A stretch of DNA of 64,000 nucleotides from Variovorax paradoxus (GCA_016806145.1 CP063166.1:744001-808000), one strand, 5' to 3'; shown: positions 29,408 to 38,597, counted from the first letter of the stretch. A program made the numbers and translations. Notes: a model not told the origin generated them from the sequence alone.

Positions 29408-30394
29408 ATGGCTTCCTCTCCCTTCGACGCCGTCGCGCACGACAGCATCCGACTCCACGCCTTCGCCTCCCTGAACCCCGGCCCCCGGCTGCTCGTGATG
29501 GGCGGCGTGCATGGCAACGAGACCAGCGGCACCGCCGGCATCGAGCGGGTGCTGGCCGAATTCGCGGCGGGCGAGCTCGCGCTGCTGCGCGGCGAGCTCA
29601 CGCTGGTGCCGGTGGCGAATCCGCTCGCACGGCGCCGTCTGCAACGCGAGGGCGAGCGCAACCTCAACCGGCTGTTCAAGCCCGCGGCCGAGCCGGCCGA
29701 CTACGAGGCCCGCGTGACTAACGTGCTGGCGCCCGTGATCGCGCGCCACGAGGTGCTGCTCGACCTGCACTCGTTCCAGAGCGCGGGCGAGGCCTTCGCG
29801 ATGATCGGCCCGCGCGACAACACCGGCACGCTCGAGCCCTTCGCGCGCGCCGCCGAGGAAGGCCGACTCGCGCTGCACCTGGGCACGCCGATCGTGGTCG
29901 AGGGCTGGCTCGACATCTATGCCGCGGGCCTCGCGCAGCGCGGCGCCGCGGTCGACGAGGCCGCCATCGACTTCGGCCGCGGCACCAACGAATACATCCG
30001 CAGCTGCGGCGGCTACGGCGTCACGCTCGAATGCGGTCAGCACCAGGATCCGCAGGCGCCCGAGGTGGCCTGGCGCGCGATCCGCCGCACGCTGGCGCTG
30101 CTGGGCATGGCGGCGCTGCCGCCGGGCCTGTCGGCCGGGCCGGAACAACCGCCGCGGCTGCTGCGCCTGGCCAGCGTGACCGACCGCCTGCACGCCGACG
30201 ACCGCTTCGCGCGCGACTGGGCCACCTTCGACCCGGTGCGCCGCGGCGAACTCATCGGCACGCGGCACGACGGCACGCCGCTGACCGCGCCCGACGATGG
30301 CTGCATCGTGTTCCCCAACGCGCTCGCGCTGCCGGACACCGAGTGGTTCTACTTCGCGCGGCCCAGCGAACGGCGGCTCGACGGCACGGCCTGA
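29408..30394 (+). CDS. Succinylglutamate desuccinylase/aspartoacylase family protein
   Basis: A 328-residue zinc amidohydrolase of the M14-like AstE/AspA group. The metal-binding motif GGVHGNETSG provides H35 and E38, and VLLDLHSFQS provides H121. N-P-L-A-R-R-R and GERNLNRLF supply substrate-carboxylate-binding Arg/Asn residues, and GVTLECGQH the catalytic Glu. The C-terminal domain after about 240 is a beta-rich cap. No arginine succinyltransferase genes are near, so true AstE function is unlikely; hydrolysis of an N-acyl amino acid is inferred. The LigD-type polymerase gene follows 85 bases later on the same strand. Confidence 0.83.
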   Translation: MASSPFDAVAHDSIRLHAFASLNPGPRLLVMGGVHGNETSGTAGIERVLAEFAAGELALLRGELTLVPVANPLARRRLQREGERNLNRLFKPAAEPADYEARVTNVLAPVIARHEVLLDLHSFQSAGEAFAMIGPRDNTGTLEPFARAAEEGRLALHLGTPIVVEGWLDIYAAGLAQRGAAVDEAAIDFGRGTNEYIRSCGGYGVTLECGQHQDPQAPEVAWRAIRRTLALLGMAALPPGLSAGPEQPPRLLRLASVTDRLHADDRFARDWATFDPVRRGELIGTRHDGTPLTAPDDGCIVFPNALALPDTEWFYFARPSERRLDGTA

Positions 30395-30479
30395 GCGCCA
30401 GGGATACACGGCGCGCCGTCGCGTTCCTACATCCGCCGCCCCAGGCGCGCATGACCATGGCGGGCCAAGGAGCCGAACC

Positions 30480-31382
30480 ATGGCCGCTGCCCGCAAGCAA
30501 TCCACGCCGCGCATCACCCATGCCGACCGCCTCGTCGACGCGCAGAGCGGCATCACCAAGGGCGAGCTCGCCGCCTACTACGCGCGCGTCGCGCCGCTGA
30601 TGCTGCCGCATCTGCGCGGCCGGCCGGTGGCGCTGGTGCGCGCGCTCGACGGCATCGCGGGCGAGCTGTTCTTCCAGAAGCATGCGCAGCACGGCGAGAT
30701 GGCCGGCGTGGGCCTGCTCGACCCGGCGCTCGATCCCGGCCACGAGCCGCTGCTGCAGATCGATGTGGCCGAGGGCCTGCTCGGCGCCGCGCAGTTCAAC
30801 GTGGTGGAGTTCCACACCTGGAACGCGCTCTCGCGCGCCTTCGCCCAGCCCGACCGCATGACCTTCGACCTCGACCCCGGCGAGGGCGTCGAATGGCCGC
30901 GCATGCAGGAGGCCGCGCTGCTGGTGCGCACCCTGCTCGACGAGCTCGGGCTGCCGTCCTTCCTCAAGACCAGCGGCGGCAAGGGCCTGCACGTGGTGGT
31001 GCCGATCCGGCGCGCGCACGGCTGGGACGAGGTCAAGGGCTTCTCGCAGGCCATCGTGCAGCAGCTCGCGCGCAGCGTGCCCGAGCGCATCGTCGCCAAG
31101 AGCGGGCCGCGCAACCGCGTCGGCAAGATCTTCGCCGACTACCTGCGCAACGGCTTCGGCGCCACCACCATCAGCGCCTGGTCGGCGCGCGCGCGGCCGG
31201 GCCTGGCCGTGTCGGTGCCGCTGGACTGGGACGAGCTGTTCGAGGTCGACAGCTCCGACCACTGGACCGTGGCGACCATCGCTGAGCGGCTCGAGATCGG
31301 CAACGCGCCCTGGGCCGCGATGGAGCGCAGCCGCAAGGGGCTCGGCGACGCGATGCGCAGGCTCGGCTACCTGGTGAACTAG
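30480..31382 (+). CDS. LigD-type primase-polymerase domain protein (stand-alone)
   Basis: A 300-residue protein matching only the polymerase domain of DNA ligase D: TKGELAAYYARVAPLMLPHL, GRPVALVRALDGI, FFQKHAQ, then the metal-binding pair in MTFDLDPGEG (D130, D132) and the nucleotide-binding SGGKGLHVVVPI (165-176). LigD polymerases fill gaps in non-homologous end joining. Neither a ligase domain nor a phosphoesterase domain is fused, and no ku gene is visible in the window. The ATG chosen has an AGGAGCCGAACC stretch upstream; the in-frame extension 5' is not protein-like. Confidence 0.85.
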   Translation: MAAARKQSTPRITHADRLVDAQSGITKGELAAYYARVAPLMLPHLRGRPVALVRALDGIAGELFFQKHAQHGEMAGVGLLDPALDPGHEPLLQIDVAEGLLGAAQFNVVEFHTWNALSRAFAQPDRMTFDLDPGEGVEWPRMQEAALLVRTLLDELGLPSFLKTSGGKGLHVVVPIRRAHGWDEVKGFSQAIVQQLARSVPERIVAKSGPRNRVGKIFADYLRNGFGATTISAWSARARPGLAVSVPLDWDELFEVDSSDHWTVATIAERLEIGNAPWAAMERSRKGLGDAMRRLGYLVN

Positions 31383-31425
31383 CCTCCTGCCCCGCGCGGG
31401 CAAGCCGATTCTGATCGCGCGACAT

Positions 31426-31446
31426 CACATCGAATTCATCGATGTG
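31426..31446. promoter_or_regulatory. Candidate LysR operator of the mandelate-type cluster
   Basis: CACATCGA and TCGATGTG form a perfect 8-base inverted repeat with a five-base spacer. The centre is about 64 bases before the predicted transcription start, the classical recognition position for LysR activators. A further ATCGAT half-site at 31460-31465 touches the -35, as expected for an activation site. Confidence 0.55.
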
Positions 31447-31464
31447 TAACTCCCATTCCATCGA

Positions 31465-31493
31465 TTGGGCAAATGAACGGGTACTCCTAAAGT
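31465..31493 (+). promoter_or_regulatory. Candidate weak, activator-dependent promoter
   Basis: TTGGGC, 17 bases, TAAAGT. It matches the consensus poorly, as LysR-activated promoters usually do. It lies 70 bases before the first gene of the cluster, which has a GGAGACAAGA ribosome-binding region. Confidence 0.4.
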
Positions 31494-31562
31494 CCCCGTC
31501 CACGAGCCACCCACGATGAAATCCGGCGCTTCCCGCGGCGCCGGCCGGAGACAAGAAACACC

Positions 31563-33725
31563 ATGGAGCGATCCTTCGCCGAAGAAGTCAAGCGCCTCTC
31601 GCTGGGCGCGAACGAGGAATTCCACGGCGAGGGCATCCTGGCCGTCACCAAGGCCCTGCTGCAATCGGGCGTGAGCTACATCGGCGGCTACCAGGGCGCG
31701 CCGGTCTCGCACCTGATCGACGTGCTCGGCGATGCGCGCGAGCTGCTCGACGAGCTCGGCATCTACTTCGAGAACAGCGCCTCCGAGGCCGGCGCGGCCG
31801 CGATGCTCGGCGCCTCCATCAACTACCCGGTGCGCGGTGCCGTCACGTGGAAGTCCACGGTCGGCACCAACGTCGCGTCCGATGCGCTGTCCAACCTGGC
31901 CTCGGCCGGCGTGCAGGGCGGCGCGCTGGTGATCCTCGGCGAGGACTACGGCGAGGGCTCGAGCATCATCCAGGAGCGCACCCACGCCTTCGCGATGAAG
32001 TCGCAGATGTGGCTGCTCGATCCGCGGCCCAACCTGGGCTCGATCGTCGATGCGGTGGAGCATGGCTTCGAGCTGTCCGAGGCGAGCCAGACGCCCGTCA
32101 TGCTGCAGCTGCGCATCCGCGCCTGCCACGTGCATGGCAGCTTCGTCTGCAAGGACAACCGCGCGCCGGCCATCTCCACGCGCGAGGCCATCGCGCAGCC
32201 GCGCTTCGACTTCGCCAACATCAACCTGCCGCCCTCGATCTACGCGCAGGAGCGCATGAAGATCGAGTCGCGCTGGCCGGCCGCGCTGGCCTACATCCGC
32301 GACGCGCGGCTCAACGAGCGCTTCGACGGCGACTGCGCCGACGTCGGCCTGGTGCTGCCGGGCGGCCTCTACAACGGCACCCTGCGCGCGCTGCAGCAAC
32401 TCGGCCTGGCCGATGCCTTCGGCAACAGCCGCATTCCGCTGCAGGTGCTCAACGTGGTCTACCCGATGGTGCCCGACGAGCTCGTCGACTTCTGCCGCGG
32501 CAAGCGCGCGGTGCTGATGGTGGAAGAGGGCCAGCCCAACTACATGGAGGACGCGCTGCACGCGATGCTGCGCAAGGCCGGCTGCGACACGCGGCTGCAT
32601 GGCAAGGACATCTTCCCGATGGCCGGCGAATACACCGGCGAGGTGCTGGTGCGCGGCCTGGCCGAGTTCATCCGCCAGGCGCGGCCCCAAGCACTCGGCG
32701 ACCAGGGCGCCGTGCGGGTGGCCGACAGCGCCGCGCCGCTGGCCGCGCTCAAGCCGCGCGCGGTCGAGGCGCTCGGCGAGCCCGTGCCGAGCCGGCCGCC
32801 GGGCTTCTGCATCGGCTGCCCCGAGCGCCCGGTGTTCGCCGCCATCAAGCTGATGCAGAAGGAACTCGGCAGCGTGCACGTCAGCGCCGACATCGGCTGC
32901 CACACCTTCGGCACCCTGCCGCCGTTCAACACCGGCAGCACGGTGCTCGGCTACGGCCTGGGCCTCGCGAGCTCCTCGGGCATCGCGCCGCTGATGGGCA
33001 ACCGGGTCGTCAGCATCATGGGCGACGGTGGCTTCTGGCACAACGGCTTCACCAGCGGCGTGGTCAACGCGGTCTACAACGGCCAGGACTCGGTGCTCGT
33101 GATCCTGAAGAACGGCTACACCTCGGCCACCGGCACGCAGGCCATTCCCTCCTCGCCCACGCAGCCCGCGGCCAGGCCGCTGACCTTGGACATCGAGGCC
33201 GCGCTCAAGGGCGTGGGCGTGGGCTGGGTGCGCAAGGTGCGCAGCTACAGCGTGGCCGAGATGCGCGACACGCTGCAGGAGGCGATGACCACCGAGGAGG
33301 GCGGCCTCAAGGTCATCATCGCCGACGGCGAATGCCAGCTCGAGCGCCAGCGCCGCATCAAGCCCGTCACGGCCGCGAAGCTCAAGCGCGGCGAGCGCGT
33401 GGTGCGCACGCGCTTCGGCATCGACGACGACGTCTGCACCGGCGACCACTCGTGCATCCGGCTGTCGGGCTGCCCGTCGCTGACCATCAAGCCCAACCCG
33501 AGCGCGCTGCGCACCGATCCCGTGGCCACCGTCAACCAGGGCTGCGTGGGCTGCGGCCTGTGCGGCGAGAACGCGCACGCCGCGATCCTCTGCCCCTCGT
33601 TCTACAAGGCCGAGATCGTGCAGAACGCCGGCACCTGGGAGCGCCTCTTGCACCGGCTGCGCAGCGGCGTCATCGGCCTCATGGCCGGCAAGGCGCGCGA
33701 CCGCGCGGAGGCACTGGCGGCATGA
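31563..33725 (+). CDS. Indolepyruvate-oxidoreductase-type enzyme, TPP and Fe-S (alpha) subunit
   Basis: A 720-residue subunit of a 2-oxoacid oxidoreductase. The N-terminal half is the pyrimidine/core domain (GGYQGAPVSHLIDVLGDA, NSASEAGAAAMLGASINYP, GALVILGEDYGEGSS). The TPP-binding motif runs from GDGGFWHNGF (about 486) to VILKNGYTSATGTQ. The C-terminus holds Cys clusters CTGDHSCIRLSGCPS (about 624) and GCVGCGLCGENAHAAILCPS (about 659) for iron-sulphur centres. The enzyme converts an aryl-pyruvate or aryl-glyoxylate plus CoA to acyl-CoA and CO2. It is the first gene after a LysR-type operator, and its stop overlaps the beta-subunit start as ATGA. Placement beside mdlA and mdlB suggests a phenylglyoxylate-like substrate rather than indolepyruvate; this is inference. 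Confidence 0.87.
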   Translation: MERSFAEEVKRLSLGANEEFHGEGILAVTKALLQSGVSYIGGYQGAPVSHLIDVLGDARELLDELGIYFENSASEAGAAAMLGASINYPVRGAVTWKSTVGTNVASDALSNLASAGVQGGALVILGEDYGEGSSIIQERTHAFAMKSQMWLLDPRPNLGSIVDAVEHGFELSEASQTPVMLQLRIRACHVHGSFVCKDNRAPAISTREAIAQPRFDFANINLPPSIYAQERMKIESRWPAALAYIRDARLNERFDGDCADVGLVLPGGLYNGTLRALQQLGLADAFGNSRIPLQVLNVVYPMVPDELVDFCRGKRAVLMVEEGQPNYMEDALHAMLRKAGCDTRLHGKDIFPMAGEYTGEVLVRGLAEFIRQARPQALGDQGAVRVADSAAPLAALKPRAVEALGEPVPSRPPGFCIGCPERPVFAAIKLMQKELGSVHVSADIGCHTFGTLPPFNTGSTVLGYGLGLASSSGIAPLMGNRVVSIMGDGGFWHNGFTSGVVNAVYNGQDSVLVILKNGYTSATGTQAIPSSPTQPAARPLTLDIEAALKGVGVGWVRKVRSYSVAEMRDTLQEAMTTEEGGLKVIIADGECQLERQRRIKPVTAAKLKRGERVVRTRFGIDDDVCTGDHSCIRLSGCPSLTIKPNPSALRTDPVATVNQGCVGCGLCGENAHAAILCPSFYKAEIVQNAGTWERLLHRLRSGVIGLMAGKARDRAEALAA

Positions 33726-35284
33726 ACGACATTGCCTTCGAAGACGCACCGCGCATCGTGACCGTGCTGGTCGCCGCCATGGGCGGCGAGGGCGGCGGCG
33801 TGCTGGCCGACTGGCTGATCGCCGCGGCCGCGGCCCAGGGCTTCCCGGTGCAGAGCACCTCGGTGCCCGGCGTGGCGCAGCGCACCGGCGCCACCAACTA
33901 CTACATCGAGATCTACCCGGTCGAGGCCGCGCGGCTCGGCGGCGCGCGCCCGGTGTTCTCGCTCACGCCGAGCCCGGGCGACGTCGACATCGTCGCCGCT
34001 TCCGAGCTGATGGAGGCGGGGCGCGTGCTGCAGGGCGGCTTCGTGCATCCGCGGCGCACCACGCTCGTGGCCTCGACGCACCGCGAGTTCGCGGTGGCCG
34101 AGAAATCCGCCATGGGCGACGGCCGCTACGACGGCCGGCGCGTGAGCGAGGCCGCGCGCGAACTCGCGCGGCACAGCCACCTGTTCGACATGCGCGCGCT
34201 GGCCTGGCGCCACGGCACGGTGATCAACACCGTGATGTTCGGCGCCATGGCCGGCAGCGGCGCGCTGCCGTTCTCGCGCGAGGCCTGCGAGCAGGCGATC
34301 CGCGCCTCGGGCAAGGCGGTGGAGGCCAGCCTCAAGGGCTTCGCGGCGGGCTTCGAGCAGGTGACTCGTCCCGCGCCGGAGGCCGCTGCAGGCACCGCTG
34401 CGGCAACGCCGCGCGCGCCCGTCGACCCGCGCATCGCCGCCATGCCCGAGCCGCTGCACGAACTGCTGGGCCACGGCCTGCAGCAGGTGCTCGACTACCA
34501 GGACACGCGCTACGGCGCGCTCTACCTGCGGCGCGTCGACGCGGTGCTCGCGCTCGAGCGGCCCTTCGGCGGTGAGCTGCCCGTGACGCGCGAGACCGCG
34601 CGTTATCTCGCGCTGTGGATGAGCTACGAGGACGTGATCCGCGTGGCCGACCTCAAGACGCGCGGCGAGCGGCTGCAACGCGTGCGCGAGGAAGTGGGCG
34701 CGCGCCAGGGCGAGCCGCTGCGCCTGACCGAATACCTGAAGCCCGGCCTCGACGAGGTCTGTTCGCTGCTGCCGCCGCGTGCCTCGGCCTGGCTGCGCCG
34801 GCGCCTGGCCCACAAGGCGCACCGGCTCAACGTGGGCCTGCACATGCGCACCGACACCGTGCTGGGCTTCGCCATGCTGTGCGGCCTGCGCTCGCTGCGC
34901 GTGCTGCGCCGCGCCGGCGCGCGCTACGCCGTCGAGCAGGCCATGATCGAGCGCTGGCTCGGCACCGTGCGCGCCGCGCTCGCGCTGAGCCCGCGCCTGG
35001 CCTACGAGATCGCGCTGTGCGGCAACCTGGTCAAGGGCTACGGCGAGACCAGCGAGCGCGGCCACCGCAACCTCGGCGCGGTGCTCGACGACATGCAGGC
35101 CCAGTTCGCCGCGCCGCCCGGCGACGCCGCCGCGCTCGCGCAGGCGGCCGAGCGCGTGCGCGCCGCGCGCGAAGCCGCGCTGGCCGACCCCGAGGGCCGC
35201 ACCCTGGCGCGCGCGCTGGGCCTGCCGCCGCCCGCGCCGCGCGTCCACCCCATCCACATCGTGCGGCGAAAGCCGGCGCGCTGA
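33722..35284 (+). CDS. Indolepyruvate-oxidoreductase-type enzyme, beta subunit with long C-terminal domain
   Basis: A 520-residue subunit. Residues about 12-215 are the gamma/beta domain of 2-oxoacid oxidoreductases (VTVLVAAMGGEGGGVLADWL, STSVPGVAQRTGATNYYIEI). The rest, after an Ala/Pro linker, is a helical Arg-rich domain found fused to this subunit in many proteobacteria (LYLRRVDAVLALE, LWMSYEDVIRVADLKTR, RGHRNLG). That domain resembles DUF6537. Canonical IorB has only the first part, about 200 residues. Overlap by ATGA with the alpha subunit indicates stoichiometric synthesis. Confidence 0.85.
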   Translation: MNDIAFEDAPRIVTVLVAAMGGEGGGVLADWLIAAAAAQGFPVQSTSVPGVAQRTGATNYYIEIYPVEAARLGGARPVFSLTPSPGDVDIVAASELMEAGRVLQGGFVHPRRTTLVASTHREFAVAEKSAMGDGRYDGRRVSEAARELARHSHLFDMRALAWRHGTVINTVMFGAMAGSGALPFSREACEQAIRASGKAVEASLKGFAAGFEQVTRPAPEAAAGTAAATPRAPVDPRIAAMPEPLHELLGHGLQQVLDYQDTRYGALYLRRVDAVLALERPFGGELPVTRETARYLALWMSYEDVIRVADLKTRGERLQRVREEVGARQGEPLRLTEYLKPGLDEVCSLLPPRASAWLRRRLAHKAHRLNVGLHMRTDTVLGFAMLCGLRSLRVLRRAGARYAVEQAMIERWLGTVRAALALSPRLAYEIALCGNLVKGYGETSERGHRNLGAVLDDMQAQFAAPPGDAAALAQAAERVRAAREAALADPEGRTLARALGLPPPAPRVHPIHIVRRKPAR

Positions 35285-35331
35285 GGGCCCGCATCCCTTC
35301 CCCAAAGAGAACGACGACAGGAGACAAGACG

Positions 35332-36504
35332 ATGAGAAACAGCACCCCTTCCACCTCCCTCGGCCGCCGCGCCGTCAACGCGCTGCTGGCCGGCGCGATG
35401 CTGCTGCCGCTGGCCGCGCAGGTCCATGCGGCCGGGCCCATCAAGATCGGCGCCGTGGTCTCGGCCACCGGCCCGGCCTCCTTCCTCGGCGATCCGCAGC
35501 AGAAGACGCTCGAGATGTACGTGCGCAAGATCAACGCGGCCGGCGGCGTGCTCGGCCGCAAGCTCGAGCTGGTGCTCTACGACGACGCCAGCGACGCGAA
35601 CAAGGCCAATGCCTTCACGCGCCGCCTCATCATGCAGGACGAGGTCGATGCCATCCTCGGCGCTTCGACCACCGGGTCGACCATGGCGATGGTGCCGCAG
35701 GCCGAGGCCGCGAAGATGCCGCTGATCTCGCTGGCCGCCGCCTCGGTCATCGTCGAGCCGGTCAAGCCCTACGTCTTCAAGATGCCGCACTCCGACCGCA
35801 TGGCGGCCGAGAAGGTGCTCGGCGAGATGAAGAAGCGCGGCTTCACGCAGTTCGCGCTGCTGTCGGACACCGGCGGCTTCGGCAAGTCGGGCCGCACCGA
35901 GACGCTCAAGCTCGCCGAGTCGCTGGGCCTGAAGGTGGTGGAGGACCAGACCTATGGCGAGAAGGACACCGACGTCACGCCGCAGCTCACGCGCATCAAG
36001 TCCTCGGGCGCGCAGGCCGTGTTCGTGTTCGGCACCGGCCAGGCGCCGGCCATCATCGCGCGCAACCACCAGCAGCTCGCGATGAAGCAGCCGCTGTACA
36101 CCTCGCATGGCCAGGCCTCGACCGAGTTCATCCGCATCGCGGGCAAGTCCTCCGAGGGCATCCGCATGCCTTCGCCCGCGCTGCTGATCGCCCAGGCGCT
36201 GCCCGACGCCGATCCGCAGAAGAAGGTCAGCGTGTCGTATGCGAAGGACTACGAGTCGACCGCGAAGATGGACGTGTCGACCTTCGGCGGCTACGCGCAC
36301 GATGCGCTGTACCTGCTGATCGACGCGATCCAGCGCGCCGGCGGCACCGACAAGCAGAAGCTGCGCGACGCCATCGAGGCCACCAAGGACTTCGTCGGCG
36401 TGAGCGGCATCTACCGCATGTCGGCCACCGACCACATGGGCCTGGACGTCTCCGCGTTCCGCATGGTCGAGATCAAGGACGGCAAGTTCGTGGAAGTCCG
36501 CTGA
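35332..36504 (+). CDS. LivK-type periplasmic binding protein of an ABC importer
   Basis: A 390-residue solute-binding protein with a signal peptide (RRAVNALLAGAMLLPLAAQVHA, cleavage before AGPIKIG). The mature protein follows the branched-chain amino acid binding pattern: IKIGAVVSATGPASFLGDPQ, KINAAGGVLGRKLELVLYDD, LIMQDEVDAILGASTTG, YGEKDTDVTPQLTRIKSSGA and FGGYAHDALYLLIDAI. Relatives bind aromatic acids as well as amino acids. GGAGACAAGA precedes the ATG. Clustering with mandelate enzymes suggests an aromatic 2-hydroxyacid ligand, but this is not shown. Confidence 0.92.
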   Translation: MRNSTPSTSLGRRAVNALLAGAMLLPLAAQVHAAGPIKIGAVVSATGPASFLGDPQQKTLEMYVRKINAAGGVLGRKLELVLYDDASDANKANAFTRRLIMQDEVDAILGASTTGSTMAMVPQAEAAKMPLISLAAASVIVEPVKPYVFKMPHSDRMAAEKVLGEMKKRGFTQFALLSDTGGFGKSGRTETLKLAESLGLKVVEDQTYGEKDTDVTPQLTRIKSSGAQAVFVFGTGQAPAIIARNHQQLAMKQPLYTSHGQASTEFIRIAGKSSEGIRMPSPALLIAQALPDADPQKKVSVSYAKDYESTAKMDVSTFGGYAHDALYLLIDAIQRAGGTDKQKLRDAIEATKDFVGVSGIYRMSATDHMGLDVSAFRMVEIKDGKFVEVR

Positions 36505-36529
36505 GTTCGCGCGCGTCACCGGAGAGCGC

Positions 36530-37732
36530 ATGAAGCTCAATGCGAACGATCACCGCCGGCATGCCCGCCGGCGGCTGCCGCGCTTCGTCTTCGACTACGT
36601 CGACGGCGGCGCGGAGACCGAGGACTGCCTGCGGCGCAACGAGGCCGACCTGGCCGCGCTGCACCTGGTGCCGACCGCGCTGCGCGACACGCGCCATGCC
36701 GACCCCGGCATCACGGTGTTCGGCCGGCGCTGGGCCGCGCCGCTGGGCGTGGCGCCCGTGGGCTTCTCGGGCCTGGTGCGCCCGCATGGCGACACCCTGC
36801 TGGCCTGCGCGGCCGCCGCCACCGGCGTGCCGCACGTGCTGTCGACGCCGTCGAACGACCGCCTCGAGGCGGTGCGCGAGGCCGCGCTGCGGCGCGACCC
36901 CGAGGCGCTGCAATGGATGCAGCTCTACGTGATGGGCGATCGCGCCATCGCCGAGCAGCTCGTGCGCCGCGCGCGCGCCGCCGGCTATTCGGCGCTGGTG
37001 CTGACGGTCGATGCGGCGGTGAGCGGTTATCGCGAGCGCGATGTGCGCAACGGCTTTCGGCTGCCGTTCCGCTTCACGCCCTCGACCCTGCTCGACCTCG
37101 CGCTGCATCCGCGCTGGTCGCTCGCGATGGCGATGCAGGGCCGCTCGCCCTCGTTCGTCAACCTGGCCGAGGCCGACGACGGCGCCACCTCGGCCCAGCT
37201 GCAGGCCGCGCTGCTGTCGCGCACCATGGATCGCACGCTGGCCTGGGAGCACCTGGCCTGGCTGCGCCGGCTGTGGGACGGCCCGCTGCTGGTCAAGGGC
37301 CTGCTGCATCCGGGCGATGCCGCGCTGGCCGTGCGCCACGGCGCCGACGGCATCGTGGTGTCGAACCACGGCGGGCGCCAGCTCGACGCGGCGCCCTCGA
37401 CCATCTCGGTGCTGCCGCGCATGGTCGATGCCGTGGCCGGGCGCATCCCGGTGTTCGTCGACGGCGGTTTCCGCCGCGGCAGCGACGTGGTCAAGGCGCT
37501 GGCCGCCGGCGCCACCGCGGCCTTCGTCGGCCGCGCCGCGGTCTGGGGCATGGCCTGCGACGGCGAGGCGGGCGCGCGCGGCGTGCTGGCCGGCCTGGTC
37601 GACGACATCGCCCGCACCCTGGTGCTGCTGGGCGCCGACCGCGTGGACGAGGTCGCGCCCCACCACCTGCTCGCCAACCTTCCCTTTCCCGGCAGTGCCG
37701 GGCTTTCCCACGCCGGAGCACGCCATGGCTGA
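36530..37732 (+). CDS. mdlB: (S)-mandelate dehydrogenase-like FMN alpha-hydroxyacid dehydrogenase
   Basis: A 400-residue FMN enzyme oxidising an L-2-hydroxyacid to the 2-oxoacid. It shows the family landmarks LPRFVFDYVDGGAETE, QLYVMGDR, VLTVDAAVSGYRERDVRNGF, LLVKGLLHPGDA (K256), the active-site SNHGGRQLD with H280 and R283, and VFVDGGFRRGSDVVKALA. Compared from memory with Pseudomonas putida MdlB it shares GYRERD, LHPRWSL, the S-R-x-M-D-x-x-x-x-W-E segment and the W-L-R-x-L-W stretch, more than expected for a generic lactate oxidase. The segment at about 177-215 corresponds to the membrane-binding insert of MdlB. Its end overlaps the first permease gene by eight bases. Confidence 0.85.
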   Translation: MKLNANDHRRHARRRLPRFVFDYVDGGAETEDCLRRNEADLAALHLVPTALRDTRHADPGITVFGRRWAAPLGVAPVGFSGLVRPHGDTLLACAAAATGVPHVLSTPSNDRLEAVREAALRRDPEALQWMQLYVMGDRAIAEQLVRRARAAGYSALVLTVDAAVSGYRERDVRNGFRLPFRFTPSTLLDLALHPRWSLAMAMQGRSPSFVNLAEADDGATSAQLQAALLSRTMDRTLAWEHLAWLRRLWDGPLLVKGLLHPGDAALAVRHGADGIVVSNHGGRQLDAAPSTISVLPRMVDAVAGRIPVFVDGGFRRGSDVVKALAAGATAAFVGRAAVWGMACDGEAGARGVLAGLVDDIARTLVLLGADRVDEVAPHHLLANLPFPGSAGLSHAGARHG

Positions 37733-38597
37733 CTTCATGCAATTCGTCTTCTCGGGACTCACCACCGGCGCGATCTACGCGCTGGCCGCGCTGGGCTTCT
37801 CGCTGATCTACAACGCCAGCGGCGTCATCAACTTCGCGCAGGGCGACTTCCTCATGCTCGGCGCCATGATCACGGCCGCGCTGCTCGGCGCCAGCCTGCC
37901 CTACGGCGTGGCCGTGGCCGGCGGCGTGTTGGCCACGGTGGTGGCGGGCCTGCTGCTGTACCGGCTCGCGATCAAGCCCGCGGGCGAGGCCAGCGTGGTG
38001 TCGCTGATCATCATCACCATCGGCGCCTCGATCTTCATCCAGGGCGTGGTGCAGATCGTGCTCGGCAAGAACCAGCAGACCCTGCCGGCCTTCAGCGGCG
38101 ACGCGGCGCTGTCGATCCTTGGCGCCTACGTGCTGCCGCAGAGCCTGTGGGTGCTGGGCACCGCCGCGCTGCTGGTGGCGCTGTGCTTCGCCTTCTTCCG
38201 CTTCACCATGGTGGGCAAGGCCATGCTCGCGGTGGCGGCCAATGCGCTGGCCGCGCGCGCGGTCGGCATCCCGACCTCGCGCGTGCTGCAGCTCTCGTTC
38301 GGCCTGTCGGCGCTGCTGGGCGCCGTGGCCGGCGTGGTGGCCGCGCCGATCACCACCACGGTCTACGACATCGGCCTGATGCTGGGCATGAAGGGCTTCG
38401 TCGCGGCCACGCTGGGCGGGCTCGGCAGCGCGGGCGGCGCGGTGGTCGGCGGCCTCATCGTCGGCCTGCTCGAGGCGCTGATGGCGGGCTATGTCTCCTC
38501 GGCCTACAAGGATGCCGTGCCCTTCGTGCTGATCGTGTTCATCCTGCTGGTCATGCCGCACGGCCTGTTCGGCAGCAAGGGAGCGGAGCGGGTATGA
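37725..38597 (+). CDS. LivH-type ABC importer permease
   Basis: A 290-residue inner-membrane permease with about eight helices. Typical segments are GLTTGAIYALAALGFSLIYN, GVINFAQGDFLMLGAMI, LRAVGIP-like AARAVGIPTSRVLQLSF and GMKGFVAATLGGLGSAGGAV, the EAA-like loop contacting the ATPases. It forms a pair with the following LivM-type gene (ATGA overlap) and starts inside the end of the mandelate-dehydrogenase gene, so import and catabolic genes are one transcript. Confidence 0.92.
   Translation: MADFMQFVFSGLTTGAIYALAALGFSLIYNASGVINFAQGDFLMLGAMITAALLGASLPYGVAVAGGVLATVVAGLLLYRLAIKPAGEASVVSLIIITIGASIFIQGVVQIVLGKNQQTLPAFSGDAALSILGAYVLPQSLWVLGTAALLVALCFAFFRFTMVGKAMLAVAANALAARAVGIPTSRVLQLSFGLSALLGAVAGVVAAPITTTVYDIGLMLGMKGFVAATLGGLGSAGGAVVGGLIVGLLEALMAGYVSSAYKDAVPFVLIVFILLVMPHGLFGSKGAERV

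Noticed and set aside
31563..35284. Assigning the TPP/Fe-S enzyme simply as indolepyruvate oxidoreductase of amino acid catabolism
   Set aside because: The family match is real, but no aromatic aminotransferase is nearby, and the operon contains mandelate racemase and dehydrogenase, so the substrate is left open and symbols are withheld.
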